Assembly: GCA_036005185.1 (NCBI GenBank)
Contig: DASYQS010000031.1
Span: 62,001-126,000, forward strand
Reading direction: 5' to 3'
DNA from: VBAU01 sp036005185
Lineage (GTDB): Bacteria > Bacteroidota > Bacteroidia > Chitinophagales > Chitinophagaceae
Length of the DNA stretch: 64,000 nt
Each line of letters begins with the position of its first letter. The stretch's first letter is position 1. Positions 17,010 through 24,862 of this stretch are shown in pieces. The notes below the pieces were generated by a model. The model did not search any database. It was not told the origin of the DNA and saw nothing but the letters and a program-made list of their open reading frames with translations. The position numbers and the translations under genes were made by a program.

Positions 17010-17824
17010 GATGCCAGCTTATAAAGCGATGAAAAAAAATGAACAGGGTATTGATCAAAATCTCCGCTTAGTTGAATATCATTATCAATAGAGGCAAACT
17101 CAATGTTCAGGAAATATTGATACAACTCTTTGAAAACGGCAGATTGTTTTTCGATCAAGCCCGACAGCGCCAGCTTTACTTCTGTTTGAGGAAGAGAGAA
17201 TTGTTTGCAAATCTTCAACAGCCAATACAACACATCTTCAACCGTAGCATAAGAAAAAATTCGGGCAAGCAACAATGAGTTGTTGCTTGTTGCAACAACG
17301 CTAAAACTATTTGTTTTGAAGTCAACCTTAAGCCTGGTCCCTTCGCGTTGTTCGATCCCATTTTTTAATATAATTGAATGAATATGCCAAAAATTTCCGG
17401 TTGCAAAAGTCCGGCCCAGTAAGTCATGGATCGTTGTAGGAACATGATAAGCATTATACAACTGCCACTCCGCAATGGATTCACTCACCATAGTGTTTTG
17501 TCCTTTCTGATACATTGCTTGCAACATGGCCTCTATGTTGTCAAAGTGATAAAACTTGGATGGAATCAAGACATTTTCCGGCATATAATAACTGATTATC
17601 GTTTGCCGGAATGATGCGTTCAGTTCAGCATGTGCTTCAAGTATATTTTGTAAAATACTGCCATTGTCCTTTTCTTCTGCATCATAATAGCTCAGTTGCA
17701 CCATCATTTGATTTGCATAATCAACTATAGCAAAACAACAATGTACTTCGCCAATTTCCATCAGTAAAACAGCCTGTGATGCGTTCAAATCCTCACTATT
17801 TCCTATTTTAAAAACCTGTTTCAT
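17000..17824 (-). CDS. DUF3822 family protein
   Basis: A protein of 274 residues from the ATG at 17824 (MKQVFKIG). The longer frame to 17851 starts in repeat sequence and adds MCLILILHA, which is unlikely. The family is a Bacteroidota-specific set, and a structural genomics member has, as I recall, an actin/sugar-kinase-like fold. No phosphate-binding motif is obvious here. It is regularly next to rsmD, as here (10-bp overlap), which hints at a role tied to translation or simply to a conserved operon. No function is assigned. Confidence 0.8.
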   Translation of the reverse strand: MKQVFKIGNSEDLNASQAVLLMEIGEVHCCFAIVDYANQMMVQLSYYDAEEKDNGSILQNILEAHAELNASFRQTIISYYMPENVLIPSKFYHFDNIEAMLQAMYQKGQNTMVSESIAEWQLYNAYHVPTTIHDLLGRTFATGNFWHIHSIILKNGIEQREGTRLKVDFKTNSFSVVATSNNSLLLARIFSYATVEDVLYWLLKICKQFSLPQTEVKLALSGLIEKQSAVFKELYQYFLNIEFASIDNDIQLSGDFDQYPVHFFSSLYKLASCV

Positions 17825-17838
17825 GGCGTGCAATATAA

Positions 17839-17948
17839 GGATAAGGCACAAGGTACAAGGTACTGGGGTTCAAGAATTTTTTATAAGATAGATCACCCTC
17901 AGGAACTAAAAATCCTTTTGCTCTTTTTGTTTCTTGCGCCTTGTGCCG
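17839..17948. repeat. Inverted pair of ACAAGG-type word repeats
   Basis: AAGGCACAAGGTACAAGG at 17843-17860 and the inverted CTTGCGCCTTGTGCCG at 17933-17948 flank the divergent starts of the DUF3822 and MATE genes. The same word family occurs at 24597-24635 and 26363-26435. The second arm runs into the upstream part of the MATE frame, which is one reason to prefer the later start at 17977. Confidence 0.55.
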
Positions 17949-17976
17949 TCATGCACTATCTTGCAGCCTTTTTGCT

Positions 17977-19323
17977 ATGGGGGCAACAAATAGTTTACAG
18001 TTCGAAATTTCTTACAGGCAGATCATTAAGCTCGCTTTGCCTATTAGCTTTGCTATACTTATTCCACAGTTCAATTTTATTACCACAAATATTTTCCTTG
18101 GCCATTACAATCAAGAATCTCTTGCAATGGCAGGCATCACTGGCGTATACTATCTCATATTCGCCATGATCGGTTTTGGTCTTAATAATGGGTTGCAGGC
18201 ACTTATTTCGCGGAGGGCAGGAGAAAATCGCCCTGATGAAATTGGGAAAATTTTTTCCCAAGGCATCTACATTGCGCTCATCATTGCGACGATTGGAATT
18301 TTACTTACCTGGTTTGTTGCACCAATCATTTTACAAAAAGTTATTCATCCCGATACTGCAAAAAAAGCAATCAACTTTTTAAATATCCGCATCTGCGGTT
18401 TGCCATTTTTATATGTATATCAAATGCGCAACGCCTTATTGGTGGGTACTAACCAAAGCAAGTATCTTGTATATGGCACTTTAGCCGAAGCCATCACCAA
18501 TATATTTTTTGACTACAGTCTCATTTTCGGACATTTTGGTTTTCCGGAAATAGGTTTTAACGGTGCTGCGATCGCCTCAATCATTGCTGAGTTTACCGGT
18601 ATGTTTGTCATCTTTGTTCTTATCTGGCGTAAAGGGATCAGCAAAAGGTTTTCACTTTTCAGCCACTTTGCATGGAACGGCCCAATCATTAAGAAGATTC
18701 TTTCCATTTCCACACCATTGATTTTTCAACTGGCCGTAAGCCTTATTAGTTGGGAATTTTTTTATATTCTTATTGAACATCATGGTCAAGAGGCTTTAGC
18801 CATCTCGAATATCATGCGAAACATTTTCGGGTTCGTTGGTTGCATTACTTGGGCGTTTGCGGCTACCAGCGCCGCCATGGTCAGCAATATCATTGGCCAA
18901 GGCAAACATGATAAAGTGCATCCGCTCATTTTAAAGATCATCACCCTTAGTACTGGAGCATCATTCATCATTTGTATTTTTATCAACCTTTTTCCACAAA
19001 TACTGCTTTCAGTATTTGGACAAAACGAAATTTTTATTCAACACTCCATTCCGGTCGTACGCGTTCTTACCCTTGCTATGATGTTGATGTCCTTTTCAAC
19101 TGTATGGCTGAACGCGGTTACGGGAACGGGGAACAGCCGCATCACATTTCTTATTGAAATAGTCACCATCACTCTTTACTGTATTTACATTTATCTGGTG
19201 TTAGAAAAATTCTTTTTATCGATAACTTACGGCTGGATGAGTGAGTGGCTTTACTGGATTAGTCTGTTCATTCTTTCATGGCTTTATATGCGCAGCGGAA
19301 AATGGAAGACGAAAGTAATTTGA
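17977..19323 (+). CDS. MATE-family multidrug/sodium antiporter
   Basis: A 448-residue inner-membrane protein with 12 hydrophobic segments in two similar halves. The start at 17977 (MGATNSLQFEISYRQIIKLALPIS) puts the usual first helix in place, while the longer frame from 17941 begins in repeat sequence. Family marks are LALPISFAILIPQFNFITTNIFLGHYN near the N-terminus, GLNNGLQALISRRAGENR and FNGAAIASIIAEFTGM. It should export cationic drugs or metabolites in exchange for H+ or Na+. The substrate is not predictable, and it is transcribed alone. Confidence 0.88.
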   Translation: MGATNSLQFEISYRQIIKLALPISFAILIPQFNFITTNIFLGHYNQESLAMAGITGVYYLIFAMIGFGLNNGLQALISRRAGENRPDEIGKIFSQGIYIALIIATIGILLTWFVAPIILQKVIHPDTAKKAINFLNIRICGLPFLYVYQMRNALLVGTNQSKYLVYGTLAEAITNIFFDYSLIFGHFGFPEIGFNGAAIASIIAEFTGMFVIFVLIWRKGISKRFSLFSHFAWNGPIIKKILSISTPLIFQLAVSLISWEFFYILIEHHGQEALAISNIMRNIFGFVGCITWAFAATSAAMVSNIIGQGKHDKVHPLILKIITLSTGASFIICIFINLFPQILLSVFGQNEIFIQHSIPVVRVLTLAMMLMSFSTVWLNAVTGTGNSRITFLIEIVTITLYCIYIYLVLEKFFLSITYGWMSEWLYWISLFILSWLYMRSGKWKTKVI

Positions 19324-19417
19324 ACGATACAAGTAAAATACTTCTAAATTTTCAAACCTATAGGGTGATTTAAAAATTTACCTTTATTCACTCATTGATA
19401 AAGAAGGAATTTATTAT

Positions 19418-20698
19418 TTGGAAGAAAAATCTGAAATAAATCAACTGGTTGACGATCTTTTTCGACGCGAAACAGGAAAGATGATTGCCGTATTGACTCG
19501 AATTTTTGGTTCGGAAAATGTTGAGCTTGCTGAAGATACGGTACAGGATGCTTTGATCGAAGCAATCAATCACTGGACCTATAAAGGAATACCTGAAAAC
19601 CCTACGGCCTGGCTTTTCAAAGTTGCAAAAAATAAAGCCCTTAATATTCTTAACCGTGAAAAATATAAAAAGCAACACGTATCAGATGTTGCTCATTACT
19701 TGCAAAGTGAATGGACAGCCGATCCAGCCTTAAATTATCTCTTTTCGGATCAGGAGATTTTGGATGATCAATTACGAATGATGTTTACCTGTTGTCATCC
19801 ATCTATCTCTTCAGATTCACAAATTGCCTTAACATTAAAAACACTTTGCGGCTTCAGCATTCCTGAAATAGCAAAAGCGTTTATTACCGCGGAAGAAAAT
19901 ATAAATAAGCGATTAGTTAGAGCAAGGCAAAAAATTCGAGAAAATAAAATTCCTTTTGAAGTACCGCAAGCAAAGGATCTCGAAAAAAAATTGAACACGG
20001 TTTTAGAAACGATTTATCTTTTGTTTAATGAAGGCTATAGTGCTTCCAAAGGAAATGACTTGATCCGTTATGAGCTCTGTGAAGAAGCTATTCGCTTGGC
20101 TGAGATCATTGAAACCCACCCTGCCATTCAAGACAAATCAAATGTATATAGCTTATTGTCGTTAATGCAATTAAATGCATCGCGATTTAAATCAAGACAA
20201 GACAATGAAGGGAATATTTTGACAATGGCCGAGCAGGACCGTTCTTTATGGGATTATTCATTAATAGAAAAAGGAATTCTGAATTTGCATAAATCAACTG
20301 TCAGCAACCATGTCTCTGTTTACCATATTTTGGCGGCTATTTCGGGCTGTCATTGTACTGCATCTGACTTTGATTCTACTGATTGGCAAACTATTCTCTT
20401 GCTTTATGATCAATTGCTGCAACTTGATCCATCACCCCTAGTGCTGCTAAATCGCTCTGTTGTTTTATCAAAAGTGAAAGGGCCCCAGTTTGCACTCGAA
20501 GAGTTGAAAAGGATTAATACCAATCCATCTTTAAAATCATACTATCTTTTTTATTCTACCGAGGCAGAATTTTATATAAACATGGAAGAATATGATAAAG
20601 CGATCAGCTCTTTAAAGAGGGCCATAGAGCTAAGTCATTTAAAGGCAGAAAAAAGTCTGTTACAGAAAAAATTGGATAGGCTTCAAAAAAAAGCCTGA
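19418..20698 (+). CDS. ECF sigma factor of the ECF42 (DGPF-associated) type with a C-terminal TPR-like extension
   Basis: A 426-residue protein with a TTG start. There is no in-frame ATG before the upstream stop at 19361. Sigma region 2 is at about 20-85 (DTVQDALIEAINHWTYKGIPENPTAWLFKVAKNKALN). Region 4 is at about 115-165 (LTLKTLCGFSIPEIAKAF, INKRLVRARQKIRE). The remaining 250 residues are helical repeats and include EQDRSLWD, a mark of the ECF42/DUF6596 group. In this group the extension replaces a classical anti-sigma factor, and the gene is paired with a DGPF protein, as is the next gene. No anti-sigma gene is adjacent. Confidence 0.88.
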   Translation: MEEKSEINQLVDDLFRRETGKMIAVLTRIFGSENVELAEDTVQDALIEAINHWTYKGIPENPTAWLFKVAKNKALNILNREKYKKQHVSDVAHYLQSEWTADPALNYLFSDQEILDDQLRMMFTCCHPSISSDSQIALTLKTLCGFSIPEIAKAFITAEENINKRLVRARQKIRENKIPFEVPQAKDLEKKLNTVLETIYLLFNEGYSASKGNDLIRYELCEEAIRLAEIIETHPAIQDKSNVYSLLSLMQLNASRFKSRQDNEGNILTMAEQDRSLWDYSLIEKGILNLHKSTVSNHVSVYHILAAISGCHCTASDFDSTDWQTILLLYDQLLQLDPSPLVLLNRSVVLSKVKGPQFALEELKRINTNPSLKSYYLFYSTEAEFYINMEEYDKAISSLKRAIELSHLKAEKSLLQKKLDRLQKKA

Positions 20699-20722
20699 GA
20701 ACTATGTCACTTTTATATTCCT

Positions 20723-20752
20723 TTATTTGTCAGTAATAGACAAATAATTTTT
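20723..20752 (+). terminator. AT-rich hairpin between the sigma factor and DGPF genes
   Basis: TTATTTGTC and GACAAATAA form a perfect 9-bp inverted repeat with a 7-base loop, followed by TTTTTA. It could be a weak terminator after the sigma gene, or an operator before the DGPF gene that starts 23 bp later. The sequence does not decide between these. Confidence 0.5.
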
Positions 20753-20774
20753 ATTCATTTAAAAAATTTCAATT

Positions 20775-21137
20775 ATGCAAGAGTTTATGTTATTTATTCG
20801 CACAGAGGGAGATCCATGGCAGGTGCTGTCACCGGAACAGATGCAACTGCATATACAAAAAGGCGCTAATTATATTGGCAATTTAATGAAGCAAGGCAAA
20901 CTAAAAGGCGCTCAGCCACTAGATGCAACTGGAACTATCATTGGAGATGTAGGCGGCATATTAAAGGATGGTCCGTTTAATGAAACCAAAGAAGTAATTG
21001 CTGGCTATTTCCATATCGTAGCAAATGATATAGAAGAAGCTAAAGAAATTGCAAAAGCCAATCCCATATTTGAAGACAAATTAAAAGCAAGAATTGAAGT
21101 AAGACCCATAAGAATAGTAGAAGGTATTAATGATTAA
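20775..21137 (+). CDS. YCII-related DGPF domain protein
   Basis: A 120-residue ferredoxin-like fold protein. EFMLFIRTEGDPW opens it, and the name-giving DGPF motif is at 65-68 (ILKDGPFNETKEVIAGYFHIVA), followed by the helix DIEEAKEIAKANPIF and the strand ARIEVRPIRIVE. DGPF proteins are the regular partners and regulon members of ECF42 sigma factors in other bacteria. Their biochemical role is unknown. The gene starts 76 bp after the sigma gene, and a decayed paralogue follows. Confidence 0.9.
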   Translation: MQEFMLFIRTEGDPWQVLSPEQMQLHIQKGANYIGNLMKQGKLKGAQPLDATGTIIGDVGGILKDGPFNETKEVIAGYFHIVANDIEEAKEIAKANPIFEDKLKARIEVRPIRIVEGIND

Positions 21138-21173
21138 AAAACTAAAGGCGCTCATTCCTTTAAAATTTAAGCA

Positions 21174-21273
21174 ATGAAAGAATTTATGTTATTGATCCGC
21201 AATCAAGGCGATCATTGAAGTTCGTCCCATAAAGGTGAAGGAAGAAACTACTGGATATGTTTATCCAGAATAA
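21174..21273 (+). pseudogene. Remnant of a second DGPF/YCII gene with an internal deletion
   Basis: From the ATG at 21174 the sequence reads MKEFMLLIRNQGDH and then stops. This matches the first 13 residues of the intact DGPF protein just upstream. Immediately after, in another frame, comes IIEVRPIKVKEETTGYVYPE and a stop at 21271, matching the end of the same family (IEVRPIRIVE). About 90 codons including the DGPF motif are missing and the reading frame is broken. It is a tandem paralogue destroyed by a deletion. Confidence 0.85.
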
Positions 21274-21377
21274 TTATGAATACATCATTAAAAGCTGAAC
21301 ATTTACAAGGCATTATAAGCCGATATTCAACAAAGTATTAATGTTTATTTTTACACCTGCTATACCTTAATCATACC

Positions 21378-21743
21378 ATGGCGTACAATGAAAAATTAAC
21401 TAAAAGGATAAGAGAAGCACTAGCTCATATTCCAAACGTTGAGGAAAAGAAAATGTTTCGTGGCGTAACATTCATGGTAAATGGAAAGATGTGTATAAGT
21501 GCAGGTGATAATAGAATTATGTGCCGCATAGATCCGGCCATTCATGAGGAAGTGGTAACAAGAAAAGGCTGCAGAACTGTACAAATGAAAGGAAGGGATT
21601 ACAAAGGTTATGTTTATGTAGATGAAGAAGGAATAAAAGCAAAAAAGGATTTTGACTTTTGGATTGGCATCGCTCTTGACTATAATAAAATAGCAAAGGC
21701 TTCAAAAGCTTCGAATAAAAAGAGAAGGAAAAAAGAAAAGTAA
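21378..21743 (+). CDS. TfoX/Sxy N-terminal domain protein
   Basis: A 121-residue protein consisting of a TfoX_N domain only: KKMFRGVTFMVNGKMCISAGDNRIMCRIDP, then RTVQMKGRDYKGYVYVDEEGI and FDFWIGIALDYNKIAK. It ends in a Lys-rich tail (SNKKRRKKEK). In gamma-proteobacteria Sxy/TfoX turns on competence genes with CRP. Stand-alone N-terminal domains in Bacteroidota have no known function, and nothing here ties it to DNA uptake. Confidence 0.82.
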   Translation: MAYNEKLTKRIREALAHIPNVEEKKMFRGVTFMVNGKMCISAGDNRIMCRIDPAIHEEVVTRKGCRTVQMKGRDYKGYVYVDEEGIKAKKDFDFWIGIALDYNKIAKASKASNKKRRKKEK

Positions 21744-21792
21744 AATCTAATTTGCCCAGCTTTATATATCAAATTAATCTTTAAAACTGTTT

Positions 21793-22812
21793 ATGAACCG
21801 TTTACTTCTCATCCTGCCTTTTTTTTTGCTGTTCTTTTCTTGTAATGAGCATGTTTCAGATTCAAAAGCTTCCAATATGAAGTATAAAACCATTGGAACG
21901 ATAGAAAAAATAGACGAAGCTCTTGATAGTATCGTTAATCCTGATGCAAAAGCAGAAATTATTGCAGAAGGTTTTGATTGGAGTGAAGGTCCTGTATGGA
22001 TCGAGTCGGAAAAAATGCTTTTGTTTTCTGATGTACCGCAGAACACTATTTATAAGTGGACGGAAGAAAACGGAAGAGAAATTTACCTGACTCCCTCCGG
22101 ATATACCGATTCGGCAAAGCGGGGAGGTGAAATGGGCTCAAATGGCTTGCTGCTCGACGCGGCAGGTCGGTTGGTGCTTTGTCAACACGGAAACCGGCAA
22201 ATGGCTATGATGGATGGCTCATTAAATGATCCAAAACCCAACTTTATCTCTATTGCCAATAATTATATGGGGAAGAAATTCAATAGCCCCAACGATGCTG
22301 TTTATAATAGCACTGATGAATTATTTTTTACTGATCCACCTTATGGACTTGAAAAACAAATGGAAGACTCAAAAAAAGAATTGCCGCATCAAGGAGTTTA
22401 TAAAGTAAGAGCGGATGGAAAAGTTATTTTGCTAACCGATTCCCTTACCCGTCCTAATGGTATTGCTTTTTTACCTGGCGAAAAAACATTGATCGTTGCC
22501 AATTCCGATCCGGAAAAACCTTTTTGGTATGCTTTCGATGTAGGCAATGATTCGTTAACCAATGCGAGAATATTTTGCAGTGCTCAAGGAAAAGACTCGT
22601 CGGCAAAAGGCTTGCCCGATGGATTAAAAGTTGACAAAAACGGAAATGTTTTCGCTTCAGGGCCGGGGGGCATATGGATCCTAAACAAGGAAGGTAAATT
22701 ACTAGGAAAAATAAAACTTACCGAAGCTGCATCCAATTGTGCACTTTCTCCTGATCAAAAAACTTTGTATATCACAAATGATATGTATGTTCTTCGAGTA
22801 AAAATGAGGTAA
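21793..22812 (+). CDS. SMP-30/gluconolactonase-like lipoprotein
   Basis: A 339-residue six-bladed propeller of the SMP-30/LRE family with a lipobox (FFSC, Cys17), so it is exported. Marks are FDWSEGPVWIESEKMLLFSDVPQNTIYKW, GSNGLLLDAAGRLVLCQHGNRQM, KFNSPNDAVYNSTDELFFTDPPYGLE and LTRPNGIAFLPGEKTLIVANSDPEKP, with the family's Glu, Asn and Asp metal ligands in place. Family members hydrolyse lactones of sugars in the presence of divalent cations. The exact substrate is unknown. Confidence 0.87.
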   Translation: MNRLLLILPFFLLFFSCNEHVSDSKASNMKYKTIGTIEKIDEALDSIVNPDAKAEIIAEGFDWSEGPVWIESEKMLLFSDVPQNTIYKWTEENGREIYLTPSGYTDSAKRGGEMGSNGLLLDAAGRLVLCQHGNRQMAMMDGSLNDPKPNFISIANNYMGKKFNSPNDAVYNSTDELFFTDPPYGLEKQMEDSKKELPHQGVYKVRADGKVILLTDSLTRPNGIAFLPGEKTLIVANSDPEKPFWYAFDVGNDSLTNARIFCSAQGKDSSAKGLPDGLKVDKNGNVFASGPGGIWILNKEGKLLGKIKLTEAASNCALSPDQKTLYITNDMYVLRVKMR

Positions 22813-22863
22813 AATAATCGGTCATTTTAATATTCTTCGTGGCAATATAGCAGGTCTCTGTTT

Positions 22864-22871
22864 TACCTTTG
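22864..22871 (+). promoter_or_regulatory. -7 promoter box directly before the ubiD-family start
   Basis: TACCTTTG matches TAnnTTTG and ends 6 bp before the ATG at 22878. Transcription would begin at or next to the start codon, giving a leaderless or nearly leaderless mRNA. The -33 element is not clear. Confidence 0.5.
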
Positions 22872-22877
22872 ACAATC

Positions 22878-24857
22878 ATGGCTTATAAAAATCTGCAACA
22901 GTTTATTGAAGCGCTGGAAAAAGCAAATGAATTGGTTCGCATAAAGACATATGTGAATCCAAAACTGGAGATGGCCGAGATTACCGATAGGATGAGCAAA
23001 CAGCCTAATGGAGGTAAGGCCTTGCTTTTTGAAAATACAGGTTATGATTTTCCTGTATTAATGAATGCTTATGGCAGTGAGAAAAGAATGTGCATGGCTC
23101 TTGGTGTTGAGCATTTGGATGATGTGGCAAAACAAATAGAAGGGCTTTTTAAATTACTAGCTGCGCCAAAAGAAGGTATGCTTGACAAATTAAAATTGCT
23201 TCCTAAGCTAAACCAGTTTGCTTCATGGATGCCAAAAGTAAAAAATGGAAAAGCAGAGTGCCAGGAAATTGTATTAACCAGCAGCATCCATTCCGCAGGT
23301 GGTAGTTGGAGTGGACCTGTTGATATTACCAAATTACCTGTCATTACCTGTTGGCCCAAAGATGGTGGCCCATTTGTTACATTACCGGTAATACACACTA
23401 AAGATCCGAATACGGGCCAACGCAATGTCGGTATGTATCGTATGCAGGTATTTGGACCCAATTTAACGGCCATGCACTGGCATAAACATAAAGTTTCTGC
23501 AAAACATTTTAATGAATACAAAAAACTCAAAATAAGAATGCCTGTTGCTGTAGCATTAGGTGGTGATCCTGTATATGCTTATTCGGCAACAGCTCCTCTG
23601 CCCGAAAATGTAGATGAATATATGCTCGCGGGATTTCTCAGAAAAAAAAGAGTGGAATTGGTGAAATGCATAACTCAACCTGAAGTTGAAGTGCCTGCCG
23701 ATTCTGATTTTGTTATAGAGGGCTACATAGATCCAAATGACGAAATGATTTGGGAAGGGCCTTTTGGCGATCATACAGGTTATTACTCTTTGCCAGACTG
23801 GTATCCTCGTTTTCATATTACAGCTATTACACACAAAAAAAATCCTGTTTATCCGGCTACGATTGTAGGCATTCCCCCGCAAGAAGATGCTTGGCTTGGC
23901 AAGGCCACAGAACGGATTTTTTTGGCGCCGATAAAAATGACAATGATTCCCGAGATCATTGACATGGATATGCCCGTAGAGGGAGTATTTCACAATCTTG
24001 TGATCGTAAAAATTAAAAAAGATTATGCAGGACAAGCACAAAAAGTAATGAACGCCATGTGGGGTGCAGGGCAAATGATGTTCAATAAAATTTTAGTGTT
24101 GACTGATGAGAATGTAACAATTCAGAATTATGAAGCATTGGCAAAATATGTATTTAAAAATTTAAATCCCACTACCGATATTTATTTTTCCCAGGGACCT
24201 ATGGATGTTTTAGATCATAGCTGCAGCAAACTGGGCTTTGGAGGGAAGATGTGTATTGACGGAACGACAAAGTTCAATGAGGAAGTTGATGAGAGCTATG
24301 AGTTAAGAGTTATGAGTTATGAGTTAGACGCATCATTCCTGAAAAATAAATTTTCTGAAATTCATCAAATAAATACTTCATTGCTCAAGAAAGAAATTCC
24401 CTGTTTGATCATCTCAGTAGAAAAAAATAGAAAGGGCCACATCAAAGAATTGCATAACCAAATATGTGAATTGAAAGAACTGGAAGGAATAAAGATGATT
24501 TTATATGTTGAGCATACAGTTGATGCCAATGATTTGCCAACTGCTTTATGGAGATTCTGTAACAACCTTGATCCCAAAAGAGACCACATCATGTACAAGG
24601 CTCAAGTAACAAGGCACAAGGAACAAGGCACAAGCAAATATTTCGCCTGCATGGGTTTTGACGGAACTAGAAAAACTAAAGAGCTAGACGATTTCCACCG
24701 CGACTGGCCAAATATAATTGTCGCTGATGATGCCACTATTCGAGCAGTTGATGAAAAATGGAATGAATTAGGAATAGGAGAATTTATTTCTTCGCCCTCA
24801 TTAAAATTCAAAAGCCAGATGTACGGAGAAGAGGCAACCGTAAGTACAACTGAATAA
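22878..24857 (+). CDS. UbiD-family decarboxylase
   Basis: A protein of 659 residues from the ATG at 22878. The TTG at 22869 lies inside a promoter box and is not used as the start. The family is a prenylated-FMN-dependent non-oxidative decarboxylase, in Bacteroidota usually linked to menaquinone synthesis. Marks are YRMQVFGPNLTAMHWHKHK, FVIEGYIDPNDEMIWEGPFGDHTGYYSLPDWYPRFHITAITHKKNPVYPATIVGIPPQEDAW, and FSQGPMDVLDHSCSKLGFGGKMCIDGT. Two in-frame stretches of repeated words (residues 472-485 and about 575-587) interrupt the C-terminal part, see findings. The prenyltransferase UbiX is not in the window. The ATP-grasp gene follows after 5 bp. Confidence 0.9.
   Translation: MAYKNLQQFIEALEKANELVRIKTYVNPKLEMAEITDRMSKQPNGGKALLFENTGYDFPVLMNAYGSEKRMCMALGVEHLDDVAKQIEGLFKLLAAPKEGMLDKLKLLPKLNQFASWMPKVKNGKAECQEIVLTSSIHSAGGSWSGPVDITKLPVITCWPKDGGPFVTLPVIHTKDPNTGQRNVGMYRMQVFGPNLTAMHWHKHKVSAKHFNEYKKLKIRMPVAVALGGDPVYAYSATAPLPENVDEYMLAGFLRKKRVELVKCITQPEVEVPADSDFVIEGYIDPNDEMIWEGPFGDHTGYYSLPDWYPRFHITAITHKKNPVYPATIVGIPPQEDAWLGKATERIFLAPIKMTMIPEIIDMDMPVEGVFHNLVIVKIKKDYAGQAQKVMNAMWGAGQMMFNKILVLTDENVTIQNYEALAKYVFKNLNPTTDIYFSQGPMDVLDHSCSKLGFGGKMCIDGTTKFNEEVDESYELRVMSYELDASFLKNKFSEIHQINTSLLKKEIPCLIISVEKNRKGHIKELHNQICELKELEGIKMILYVEHTVDANDLPTALWRFCNNLDPKRDHIMYKAQVTRHKEQGTSKYFACMGFDGTRKTKELDDFHRDWPNIIVADDATIRAVDEKWNELGIGEFISSPSLKFKSQMYGEEATVSTTE
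24291..24328. repeat. TATGAGTT-type word repeat inside the ubiD-family gene
   Basis: Repeats of TATGAGT(TA) with one degenerate unit, coding in frame for ESYELRVMSYELD (residues 472-484). The period of 7-9 bp is not a codon multiple throughout, yet the frame is kept. Confidence 0.65.
24597..24635. repeat. ACAAGG-type word repeat inside the ubiD-family gene
   Basis: AAGGCTCAAGTAACAAGG (24597-24614) followed by CACAAGGAACAAGGCACAAG, coding in frame for a hydrophilic stretch KAQVTRHKEQGTSK. The first 18 bases are identical to the minus strand of 26418-26435 at the end of rpmI. Confidence 0.75.
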
Positions 24858-24862
24858 CAGTC

